DNA from: an uncultured Verrucomicrobiota bacterium | GTDB lineage: Bacteria > Verrucomicrobiota > Kiritimatiellia > RFP12 > UBA1067 | Direction of reading: 5' to 3' | Length of the DNA: 8,069 nt | Assembly (NCBI GenBank): GCA_946543025.1 | Contig: CAMNLN010000155.1 | Span: 1 to 8,069 of the forward strand | In this document: positions 1-5,869 of the stretch, one piece after another | Layout: every line of letters starts with the position of its first letter | Numbering within the stretch: position 1 is the stretch's first letter | The notes under the pieces: generated by a model | What the model saw: only the letters and a program-made list of their open reading frames with translations | The model's database searches: none | What the model was told of the DNA's origin: nothing | Program-made: the position numbers and the translations under genes

Positions 1-1
1 G

Positions 2-298
2 GCGATCGGCGTGTTCGCCTCGTCGCTCTCGCGCAGCCAGGTGATCGGCTTCGTGATCGCGCTCGCGGTCACGTTCCTGATGCTCATCATCGGGTTCGAC
101 CCCGTCGTCAACGCGGTCGCGAACTGGGGCGTCCCTTCGGGGATCGTCAACGCGGTCGCCAACTGCTCGCTCCTGCAGCACTTCGAGTCGATGCGCCGCG
201 GCGTGGTGGACTTCGCCGACGTCGGCTACTACGTGGGCGTCATCGTCTTCATGCTGGCCGCCGCCCAGGTCGTCACGGACAGCCGGAAAGCGTCGTGA
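2..298 (+). CDS. ABC-2 type permease, C-terminal fragment (GldF-like)
   Basis: This is the 3' end of a membrane permease of the ABC-2 family. The frame is open from the left edge, so the true start lies outside the window. The 99 visible residues hold a hydrophobic segment near nt 41-97 (VIGFVIALAVTFLMLIIGF), a loop with HFESMRRGVVDFADVGYY, and a last membrane segment near nt 221-277 ending in a short charged tail. The pattern 'H-F-E-x-x-x-R-G-V-x-D-x-x-D-V-x-Y-Y' before the last helix is typical of GldF-type permeases. The family forms the membrane channel of an ABC transporter with a separate ATPase, normally encoded just upstream. The next genes are a GldG-like and a DUF4340 protein, which supports the assignment. 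The substrate is unknown. In Bacteroidetes GldF/GldG are linked to gliding, but homologues are common in non-gliding phyla, so no motility role is inferred. Confidence 0.85.
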   Translation, partial: AIGVFASSLSRSQVIGFVIALAVTFLMLIIGFDPVVNAVANWGVPSGIVNAVANCSLLQHFESMRRGVVDFADVGYYVGVIVFMLAAAQVVTDSRKAS

Positions 299-325
299 TT
301 CGTGGTTCGTGATTCGTGACTCGTG
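298..325 (+). repeat. Four tandem heptamers (consensus ATTCGTG) in the permease-gldG spacer
   Basis: Four head-to-tail 7-bp units fill almost the whole spacer: ATTCGTG (298-304), GTTCGTG (305-311), ATTCGTG (312-318) and ACTCGTG (319-325). A degenerate unit ATTTCGA follows at 326-332, and the upstream coding bases 291-297 (CGTCGTG) also resemble a unit. The array begins on the last base of the permease stop codon and ends just before the Shine-Dalgarno sequence of the next gene. It looks like a slippage-prone microsatellite. A regulatory role is not shown. Confidence 0.8.
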
Positions 326-331
326 ATTTCG

Positions 332-336
332 AAGGA
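332..336 (+). promoter_or_regulatory. Ribosome-binding site (AAGGA) fixing the gldG-like start
   Basis: AAGGA lies six bases before ATG 343. This favours the ATG over the in-frame GTG at 316, which sits inside the heptamer repeats and has no such site. The N-terminus from 343 (MNKKLNGIVGL) also gives a normal basic-then-hydrophobic membrane anchor. Confidence 0.75.
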
Positions 337-342
337 ATTAAC

Positions 343-2211
343 ATGAACAAGAAACTTAACGGAATCGTCGGACTCGTCGTCGTCGCCGTCATCATCGGCG
401 CGGTGAACCTGATCCTCTCCAACCTGCCCTTGCGCATGGACCTGACGGGCGAAAAGCTCTACACGCTCACCAAAGGTTCCAAGGCCGTGCTGGCCAAGCT
501 CGAGCAGGACGTCACGCTGAAGTTCTACTTCAGCTCATCCTCGGCCGAGATGCCGATGCAGCTCAAGACCTACGCCCAGCAGGTGCAGAACCTCCTCAAG
601 GAATACGAGCTTGCCGGCAAGGGCCACGTCACCCTCGAGGCGTACGACCCGAAGCCGGACAGCGACGCCGAGGAATGGGCGCAGCGCTACGGCGTGGAGC
701 CGCAGAACGTCAATCCCTTCGGCCAGCCCGTCTACTTCGGCCTCGTGGCCGTGTGCGGCGACCGCGAGGAGACGCTCGCGCGCTTCAGCCCGCGCACCGA
801 ATCCACGCTCGAGTACGACGTGACGCGCTGCATCACGCGCGTCGCCTGGCCCGAGCGCCCCGTCATCGGACTGATGACGTCGCTGAAAAACGTGCTCGGC
901 GGCCAGCCCAACCAGATGATGATGATGCAGCGTCAGCAGCCCGAGCCCGGCTGGGCCGCGTTCACCGAGCTGAAGAAGGACTACGACGTGCGCGAGATCC
1001 CCGCCGACGCGGACAAGATCGACGACGACGTGAAGGCCCTCGTCGTCCTCCACGCGAAGGACCTCCCGGAAAAGACGCTGTTCGCCATCGACCAGTTCGT
1101 CATCAAGGGCGGCCGCCTCATCGCGTGCGTCGACCCCTTCAGCATCATGGACATGCTCTCCAGCCGCCAGCAGCAGAACCCGATGATGCAGATGGGCGGC
1201 GCGGACGGCCCCTCCACGCTCGGCAAGCTGTTCGACGCCTGGGGCATCCAGTTCGACACGTCCAAGCTCGTGGCCGACCTCGCGGCCGCCACGAAGCTCA
1301 ACGCCGGCAACGGCCGCGCCGAGGAGAACCCCGCGTTCCTCTCGCTCACCGCCAAGAACATGGACAAGAAAGACCTCCTCGTCTCCGGCCTAACCCAGGT
1401 GATGCTCCCCTTCGCGGGCGCGATCTCGTTCCAGGGCAAGGACGGCCTCACGTTCGAGCCGCTCGTCGTCACCTCCGCGAAGGACGCCTGCCTCGTGGAC
1501 CGCATGGGCGCGCAGTTCGGCATGGGCGCGATGCGCAAGGACCTGAACCCCGACGGCGTGCAGCGCACGCTCGCCGGCCGCCTCGCCGGCACGTTCAAGA
1601 CCGCCTTCCCCAAGGGTCCCGACTACAAGGAAGGCTCGACCAACGAAGTGCCGAAGGTCGTGGCCGAGGGCAAGGGCACCGTGATCCTGTTTGGCGACTC
1701 GGACTTCCTCGCCGACCAGTTCTGCGTCCAGGTGATGAACACGCTCTTCGGGCCGATCGCCCAGCCGATCAACGACAACCTCGTCCTCTTCGCCAATGTC
1801 ATCGAGCAGTACGCCGGACGCGAGGAGCTGATCGGCGTGCGTTCGCGCGGCCCCTCGAACCGCCCCTTCGTGAAGGTGGACGAGCTTGAGGCCAAGGCGA
1901 TGGCCAAGTGGCAGAAGAAGCAGACCGAGCTGGAGGCCGCCCTGGAGCAGACCCAGCAACGCCTCTCCGCCCTCCAGAAGCAGAAGAGCGGCAACGAGCG
2001 CATGATCCTCTCCAAGGAGCAGCAGGAGGAGATCGCCCAGTTCCGCAAGACGCGCGCCGACACCCAGCGCCAGCTGAAGAACGTGCGCAAGGAGCTGACC
2101 GCCGACATCGACAGCCTCGGCCTCACGCTAAAGGTGATCAACATCACGCTGATTCCCCTTCTCGTGATCCTCTTCGGCGTGTTCCGCGGCCTGATGCGCA
2201 GGAAACACTAA
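343..2211 (+). CDS. GldG-like ABC transporter auxiliary (substrate-binding-like) protein
   Basis: This 622-residue protein matches the plan of the GldG / ABC_transp_aux family, the extracytoplasmic partner of GldF-type permeases. An N-terminal membrane anchor lies at about residues 8-28. It is followed by the family hallmark R-M-D-L-T-G-E-K-L-Y-T-L-T (about 31-43) and a large extracytoplasmic domain with the segments VTLKFYFS, FGLVAVCGD and GTVILFGDSDFLAD. A charged helical stretch predicted to form a coiled coil covers about 513-595, and a C-terminal membrane helix at about 599-617 ends in RRKH. Two Met/Gln-rich loops occur near 190-200 (QMMMMQRQQ) and 275-286 (QQQNPMMQMGG). It follows the permease fragment by 44 bases and precedes the DUF4340 gene by 18, so the three are probably one operon. 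The protein probably stabilises or gates the ABC complex at the outer face of the inner membrane. Its cargo cannot be read from the sequence. Family assignment is firm, function is not. Confidence 0.85.
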   Translation: MNKKLNGIVGLVVVAVIIGAVNLILSNLPLRMDLTGEKLYTLTKGSKAVLAKLEQDVTLKFYFSSSSAEMPMQLKTYAQQVQNLLKEYELAGKGHVTLEAYDPKPDSDAEEWAQRYGVEPQNVNPFGQPVYFGLVAVCGDREETLARFSPRTESTLEYDVTRCITRVAWPERPVIGLMTSLKNVLGGQPNQMMMMQRQQPEPGWAAFTELKKDYDVREIPADADKIDDDVKALVVLHAKDLPEKTLFAIDQFVIKGGRLIACVDPFSIMDMLSSRQQQNPMMQMGGADGPSTLGKLFDAWGIQFDTSKLVADLAAATKLNAGNGRAEENPAFLSLTAKNMDKKDLLVSGLTQVMLPFAGAISFQGKDGLTFEPLVVTSAKDACLVDRMGAQFGMGAMRKDLNPDGVQRTLAGRLAGTFKTAFPKGPDYKEGSTNEVPKVVAEGKGTVILFGDSDFLADQFCVQVMNTLFGPIAQPINDNLVLFANVIEQYAGREELIGVRSRGPSNRPFVKVDELEAKAMAKWQKKQTELEAALEQTQQRLSALQKQKSGNERMILSKEQQEEIAQFRKTRADTQRQLKNVRKELTADIDSLGLTLKVINITLIPLLVILFGVFRGLMRRKH

Positions 2212-2214
2212 ATC

Positions 2215-2221
2215 AAAGGAG
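2215..2221 (+). promoter_or_regulatory. Ribosome-binding site (AAAGGAG) of the DUF4340 gene
   Basis: AAAGGAG is placed eight bases before ATG 2230 and four bases after the upstream stop codon. It is a near-consensus Shine-Dalgarno site and fixes the start. Confidence 0.8.
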
Positions 2222-2229
2222 CATTTGAC

Positions 2230-3387
2230 ATGACAACGAAGAACCTCGCAATCCTCACGGCTGTGGCCGCCGTCCTCGGCGGCGCGGCCTACTTCACCAG
2301 CGCAAGCAAGAAGATGAAGTCGCCGTCGATCGTCGGCAAGCAGATCCTGCCCGCCTTCGACGCCTCCGCCGTCGCGCGCATCGACGTCGGCGGCGCCAAG
2401 CCGCTCGCCCTCGCCGCCACGGACAAGGGCTGGGTGGTGGAGACGCTCCACAGCTATCCCGCCGACGTCACCAAGATCCGCGAGAACCTGCTCAAGCTGC
2501 AGGAACTCAAGGTCGGACAGGTCGCCAACGGCCGCACGATCGCCTCGCCCGCCAAGGTCGCCCTCAAGGACGCCGCCGGCAAGGAGCTGGCATCCGTCGA
2601 CCTCGGCGACACCCACACCGGCAAGCCGCACGGCCAGATGGCCCAGTTCGGCGGCGGCGGATATCCCGACGGACGCTACATCCAGTTCGGCGACAAGGTG
2701 GTGCTCGTGAAGGACACGCTCGACGCGTTCGACGGCGATCCGAAGAAGTGGACGGATACGCGCATCGCCTCCGTCACAGCCTCGGACGTCGTCGCCGTCA
2801 CCTACGCCAAGGGCAAGGAGACCGTCAACCTCACCCGCAAGGACGGCAAGTGGGACCTCGCCGGCCTCGGCCCGAAGGAGGAGCTCGACACCTCCAAGAC
2901 ATATTCGCTCGACTCCGCCCTCTCCTACCTGGACTTCACGGGCGTGGCCGATCCGAAGAAGACGGACGCCGAGCTCGGCTTCGCCACCGGCGCGGTCTAC
3001 ACCGTCATGCTCAAGAACGGCCAGTCCTACACCGCCAAGGTCGGCAACGCCACCGGCTCCGACCGCTGGGTGAAGCTCTCCGCCGCCTTCAAGGCCGTCG
3101 GCACGAACGCCACCGAGAACGCCACGCTCGAGAAGGCCGTCAAGGACTTCAACGAGAAGACTGGCAAGTGGGCGTTCTCGATCGCATCCTACAGCGCGGA
3201 CAACATGTCCAAGACGCGCAAGGATCTGGTCAAGGCCAAGGAAGAGCCCAAGAAGGACGAGGCCAAGAAGGACGAGAAAAAGCCCGAACCGCCCAAGGCC
3301 GCTCCGAAGCCCGAGGCTCCGAAAGCCGCCCCCAAGCCCGAGGCCAAGAAGGCTGAGGCCCCCAAGAAGGACGCTCCCAAGAAATAG
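2230..3387 (+). CDS. DUF4340 domain-containing envelope protein with Lys/Pro/Ala-rich tail
   Basis: This 385-residue protein is of the DUF4340 type that commonly sits next to GldG-like genes. A single N-terminal membrane helix (about residues 4-22) is followed by a beta-rich extracytoplasmic region. Its segments fit DUF4340: DASAVARIDVGG, a stretch around KGWVVETLHSYPADVTKIRENLLKLQELKVGQ (residues about 69-100), a GRYIQFGDKVVLV strand, and a second repeat-like part with VTYAKGKETVNLTRKDGKW. The last 52 residues (334-385) are almost only Lys, Pro, Ala, Glu and Asp, built from imperfect repeats such as PKAAPKPEA. This tail should be disordered and highly charged. If the helix leaves the C-terminus outside the cytoplasm, the tail could reach into the periplasm and contact peptidoglycan or outer-membrane surfaces, but this is inference. 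Its place at the end of the ABC operon suggests that it works with the GldF/GldG-like proteins. The molecular role of DUF4340 is not established. Confidence 0.8.
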   Translation: MTTKNLAILTAVAAVLGGAAYFTSASKKMKSPSIVGKQILPAFDASAVARIDVGGAKPLALAATDKGWVVETLHSYPADVTKIRENLLKLQELKVGQVANGRTIASPAKVALKDAAGKELASVDLGDTHTGKPHGQMAQFGGGGYPDGRYIQFGDKVVLVKDTLDAFDGDPKKWTDTRIASVTASDVVAVTYAKGKETVNLTRKDGKWDLAGLGPKEELDTSKTYSLDSALSYLDFTGVADPKKTDAELGFATGAVYTVMLKNGQSYTAKVGNATGSDRWVKLSAAFKAVGTNATENATLEKAVKDFNEKTGKWAFSIASYSADNMSKTRKDLVKAKEEPKKDEAKKDEKKPEPPKAAPKPEAPKAAPKPEAKKAEAPKKDAPKK

Positions 3388-3434
3388 CCCTTTTACGGGG
3401 TAGAGCGTGTTGTCCTCAACGCGCCGCCACATGG

Positions 3435-3462
3435 AGAGCCGCCATCTTGGCGGCTCTTTTTT
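3435..3462 (+). terminator. Rho-independent terminator of the ABC operon
   Basis: A perfect 9-bp stem (AGAGCCGCC at 3435-3443 with GGCGGCTCT at 3449-3457) encloses a 5-base loop, ATCTT. The last stem base starts an unbroken run of six T (3457-3462). It lies 47 bases after the DUF4340 stop. On the opposite strand the same hairpin is not followed by a T run, so it should work mainly in the + direction. The run overlaps the stop codon of the convergent membrane-protein gene. Confidence 0.92.
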
Positions 3463-3781
3463 ACATGTCGATCAAAAGCCCCATCATGTAGCTGACGGCG
3501 TTCATGAGCACAGCGACGCCCAGCAGAAGCCGCCCGCGCGAACGGCCGTACACGGCCATCAGCATCAGCCATTCAGCAAAAGGAATCACAATCTCGCAAC
3601 CGAGGATGAAGAACGGATTGCGCCCAAACCATTCCAGGAGGAACATGAGCACCGGATGCGTCATGAGGTTGACGCCCGCTACGGCCAAAAAGAGGCGCGG
3701 CAACCGCGTCCACGCCACCGCAGTATATTCAAGGGAGATGTTGATCCATTCCCACGCCAGATAATACAACAGCGATCCCAT
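3461..3781 (-). CDS. Small polytopic membrane protein of unknown function
   Basis: This 106-residue protein is not confidently recognised. It is strongly hydrophobic, with likely membrane helices at about residues 28-50, 56-78 and 84-104, and an aromatic-rich N-terminus (LLYYLAWEWINISLEY) that could be a fourth or an interfacial segment. Polar residues inside helices stand out: N38-x-x-T41-H42-P43, E63, E70 and N94-x-x-S97-x-x-x-G101. Such buried Asn/His/Glu residues are unlikely to be chance and may mark a functional site. The ATG follows the GalM-like stop codon after a single base (TGA-C-ATG). No Shine-Dalgarno sequence is visible, so translation is probably coupled to the upstream gene. 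Being cotranscribed with a sugar epimerase gives only a weak functional hint. The frame is real by its membrane pattern and tight coupling. The family name is left open. Confidence 0.7.
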   Translation of the reverse strand: MGSLLYYLAWEWINISLEYTAVAWTRLPRLFLAVAGVNLMTHPVLMFLLEWFGRNPFFILGCEIVIPFAEWLMLMAVYGRSRGRLLLGVAVLMNAVSYMMGLLIDM

Positions 3782-3782
3782 G

Positions 3783-4763
3783 TCAAAAGGTCGAGAATCG
3801 GTATTCGCTCACGGCCCGGTACGTCTCGCCCGGACGAAGGATGACCGGCGGAAAGTCGGGGCGATTGACGGAGTCCGGCCAATGCTGCGGCTCCATGGTA
3901 ACGTAGGAACGCGGGATCTTGAGCTTGTGGCCCATGTAGATCTGAAGTCCGATCTCCGTCGTCCACGTCTCCATGCGAATGCCGGTAACGGGGCTTGAGA
4001 GCGTGGATGCGTGCTTGAACGTCGCCGAGCGATCGGACAGGCAGAAGTTGCGCGCATAGTTGCCGGGCGTCGAGAGGCGTCCGCCGATGACGGCAGGCTT
4101 GCTGAAGTCGAACTCCGTCTCCGCCGTCTTCCGAAGGCCGGGCAGCGGAATGAGGTCGAGCCCCACGTCCGTCACCTCGTCGCCCGCGACCCAAAGCGTA
4201 TGGTTGTCGATCGGTGTCTTTGGATCGCCGTTGAGGTTGAAATAGCCGTGGTTCGTCATCTGCACGGGCGTCGCGCGGTCAGTCGTCGCCTCGTATTCGA
4301 TGCGCAAGGCGTTGGAATCCGTGAGAACGTAGGTCACCTTCACGTCCACGTTTCCGGGAAACCCCTCCTCGCCGTCGGGCGAGCGGCGCGTGAAGACGAC
4401 GCCGGGCGCGCCGGCGCGATCTTGCCGCCGCATCTGCCACGTCTGCCGGTAGAAACCCTTGGCACCGCCATGAAGAAAGCATTTGCGCCCGTTCGGCGAC
4501 TCGTTGGACGGCAGCTCGTAGGTCTTCCCGTCGAGCGTGAAGCGCGAGTCTGCGATTCGGTTGGCCACCCGCCCCAGCGTCGCGCCGGAGAAAGGATCGA
4601 TGCGCGGTGCGGTCACGGTACGGAGTTTCCCGTCGCGGTCGCGCACGTCTACGCGCGCAAATCGAGCCCCCTCGTCGGAGAACGTCACGCGCATCCCGGT
4701 GCGCGGGTTTTCAAGCGCGAGGACCGCGCCGAGCATCGTCAGGCATGTCGCTATCGTCGTCAT
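3783..4763 (-). CDS. Aldose 1-epimerase family protein (GalM-like)
   Basis: Aldose 1-epimerases interconvert alpha and beta anomers of hexoses such as galactose. This 326-residue protein has the usual length and motif order: GRVANRI (64-70), FLHGG with the conserved H98, TNHGYFNL with H172 as likely general acid, a Trp/Tyr-rich TEIGLQIYMGH stretch, and MEPQHWPDSVN with E291 as likely general base, followed by LRPGETY. One key position differs. The family normally has Tyr-Asp-His before Asn-Phe, where the Asp binds sugar hydroxyls (Asp243 in the Lactococcus enzyme), but here the sequence is Y236-A237-R238-N239-F240. Activity or substrate range may therefore be altered. Residues 4-16 are hydrophobic and end in AVLALEN, so a weak signal peptide is possible, though no basic residue precedes it. 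The ATG lies 6 bases after a -10 box and has no Shine-Dalgarno sequence. The gene is first in a two-gene unit and divergent from a transporter gene. Confidence 0.88.
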   Translation of the reverse strand: MTTIATCLTMLGAVLALENPRTGMRVTFSDEGARFARVDVRDRDGKLRTVTAPRIDPFSGATLGRVANRIADSRFTLDGKTYELPSNESPNGRKCFLHGGAKGFYRQTWQMRRQDRAGAPGVVFTRRSPDGEEGFPGNVDVKVTYVLTDSNALRIEYEATTDRATPVQMTNHGYFNLNGDPKTPIDNHTLWVAGDEVTDVGLDLIPLPGLRKTAETEFDFSKPAVIGGRLSTPGNYARNFCLSDRSATFKHASTLSSPVTGIRMETWTTEIGLQIYMGHKLKIPRSYVTMEPQHWPDSVNRPDFPPVILRPGETYRAVSEYRFSTF

Positions 4764-4769
4764 GGCGCG

Positions 4770-4798
4770 ATTGTATCAAATCCCCTTACGCTCGTCCA
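4770..4798 (-). promoter_or_regulatory. Promoter of the GalM-like gene, predicted leaderless
   Basis: On the minus strand the -35 box is TGGACG (4798-4793). A 17-bp spacer follows, then the -10 box TACAAT (4775-4770), preceded by TGA to make an extended -10. Only six bases (CGCGCC, 4769-4764) separate the -10 box from ATG 4763. A start site seven bases after the -10 would fall on the A of the ATG, giving an mRNA with no leader. The AAGGGGA upstream lies within the promoter spacer and so would not be transcribed. Confidence 0.7.
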
Positions 4799-4800
4799 TG

Positions 4801-4829
4801 CTTCCGGCGGCGCCGTTCTGTGGTATAAT
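4801..4829 (+). promoter_or_regulatory. Promoter of the EamA transporter gene, very short leader
   Basis: TGGTATAAT at 4821-4829 is a perfect extended -10 element. At the 17-bp spacing the -35 position (4801-4806, CTTCCG) is poor, which suits an extended -10 promoter. The predicted start is near 4836-4838, leaving a leader of about 5-7 bases before ATG 4843 and no room for a Shine-Dalgarno sequence. The -35 position is two bases from the -35 box of the divergent GalM-like promoter. Confidence 0.7.
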
Positions 4830-4842
4830 TTGCGGCCAAACG

Positions 4843-5790
4843 ATGGACCGGCAGACGACAGACCGCAACGCATTCGTCAAGGGCTTGCTCTTGGCGGTGC
4901 CGACCCTTCTCATCTGGGGCGTCACGTTCGTCAACACCAAGGCGTTGCTGTCCGACTTTTCTGCTTTCGAGATTCTTTTCATCCGTTTCTTCATGGCCTA
5001 CGCGGCGCTCTGGTGCCTGCGCCCAAAGCGTCTCGTCGTAGCCGGCTGGCGGGAGGAGGCCGTCTATGCGGGAATGGGGCTCACGGGCGTGACGGCGTAC
5101 CAGTTTCTCGAAAACTGCGCCCTTCATTGGACGAACGCTTCCAACGTCTGCATCCTGGTCTCGATCAGCCCGATGACGACCGCCCTTCTCTCGCAGATCC
5201 TCTTGCGCGAAAGGACGCTCACCGGACGCTTCCTGTCCGGATTCGTGCTGGCGATGGCCGGAATCGTGCTCGTCTGCCTAAACGGCGTCTACGTGTTTTC
5301 GTTCCACCCGGTCGGCGACCTGCTCGCGCTCGCCGCCGCCCTCTCCTGGAGCTTCTACTCCGTCCTCGTGACGAAGATGAACGCGCGCGGAACGGACCCG
5401 ATCCTCATGACGCGCCGCACGTTCTTCTGGGCGCTCGTGGCGATGCTGCCGCTTCTGTGCGTCTCGCTGCTGCCTGGCGGAAACACCTTTGCGGACGGCA
5501 CCTTCGCCGTCGACATCTCGGCCACGGCGAACATGGCGCGTTTCGCACGTCCGCTCAATCTCCTGAACCTTGGGTTCCTCGGACTTCTCGCGAGCGCGCT
5601 CTGCTTCGCCACCTGGAACGCGGCGTGCGCGCGCCTCGGCACGGTGCGCGCCACGATCGGCATCTACACCCTGCCTGCGATCACAATCCTGTTCGCCTGG
5701 ATATTCCTCGACGAGCGGTTGACGGTTATCGGCGCACTCGGCACCGCCCTCATTTTCGCCGGCGTCGTCCTTTCCGGCCGCCGTTCGTAG
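4843..5790 (+). CDS. DMT superfamily transporter, EamA family
   Basis: This 315-residue inner-membrane protein has about ten hydrophobic helices in two homologous EamA halves (about residues 13-147 and 157-311). Each half ends in the family signature. The first has S-P-M-T-T-A-L-L-S with L-L-R-E-R-T-L-T-G-R-F-L-S-G (about 109-133). The second has T-L-P-A-I-T-I-L-F-A-W with L-D-E-R-L-T-V-I-G-A-L-G (about 276-300). The start W-G-V-T-F-V-N-T-K near residues 25-33 also fits the family opening helix. EamA proteins export or import small metabolites such as amino acids, but family membership alone does not give the substrate. Start 4843 is chosen because it begins just after a perfect extended -10 element and gives the normal length. 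The frame stays open further upstream, but that part lies antisense to the GalM-like gene. No terminator is seen between this gene and the next, so read-through into the lipid pair is possible. Confidence 0.9.
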   Translation: MDRQTTDRNAFVKGLLLAVPTLLIWGVTFVNTKALLSDFSAFEILFIRFFMAYAALWCLRPKRLVVAGWREEAVYAGMGLTGVTAYQFLENCALHWTNASNVCILVSISPMTTALLSQILLRERTLTGRFLSGFVLAMAGIVLVCLNGVYVFSFHPVGDLLALAAALSWSFYSVLVTKMNARGTDPILMTRRTFFWALVAMLPLLCVSLLPGGNTFADGTFAVDISATANMARFARPLNLLNLGFLGLLASALCFATWNAACARLGTVRATIGIYTLPAITILFAWIFLDERLTVIGALGTALIFAGVVLSGRRS

Positions 5791-5834
5791 GCCGCTGCAA
5801 ATCCTGACGAATAACCGCAACCTCGCCGCACAAG

Positions 5835-5863
5835 TTGCCGAAAAGCCCAGAAACCTGTATAAT
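5835..5863 (+). promoter_or_regulatory. Promoter of the serine palmitoyltransferase-like gene, predicted leaderless
   Basis: The -35 box TTGCCG (5835-5840), a 17-bp spacer and a perfect -10 box TATAAT (5858-5863) form a good sigma-70-type promoter. Six bases (CCCGCC) separate it from ATG 5870, so the expected transcription start coincides with the start codon. The block TATAATCCCGCCATG closely matches TACAATCGCGCCATG at the GalM-like gene. No Shine-Dalgarno sequence is present. Confidence 0.78.
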
Positions 5864-5869
5864 CCCGCC

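Noticed and set aside
298..332. Heptamer array as a CRISPR or attachment site
   Set aside because: Units are 7 bp without spacers, and there are no cas genes, integrase or tRNA end nearby.
316..342. GTG 316 as an earlier start of the GldG-like gene
   Set aside because: It lies in the heptamer repeat without a Shine-Dalgarno sequence. ATG 343 has AAGGA at six bases and gives a normal membrane anchor.
2128..3432. Long minus-strand open frame (434 codons) opposite the DUF4340 gene
   Set aside because: It is a low-complexity Leu/Gly/Val/Arg mirror of the + strand gene, it crosses two + strand genes, and it has no motif or start signal.
3435..3462. Hairpin as a bidirectional terminator
   Set aside because: Beyond the stem on the minus strand the sequence is GC-rich with no T run.
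4781..4787. AAGGGGA on the minus strand as a Shine-Dalgarno site for the GalM-like gene
   Set aside because: It is 17 bases from the ATG, too far, and sits between the -35 and -10 boxes, so it would not be in the mRNA.
4011..5807. Long + strand open frame (598 codons) across the GalM-like and EamA genes
   Set aside because: It is antisense to one gene and out of frame with the other, Arg/Pro-rich, and runs through the divergent promoter.
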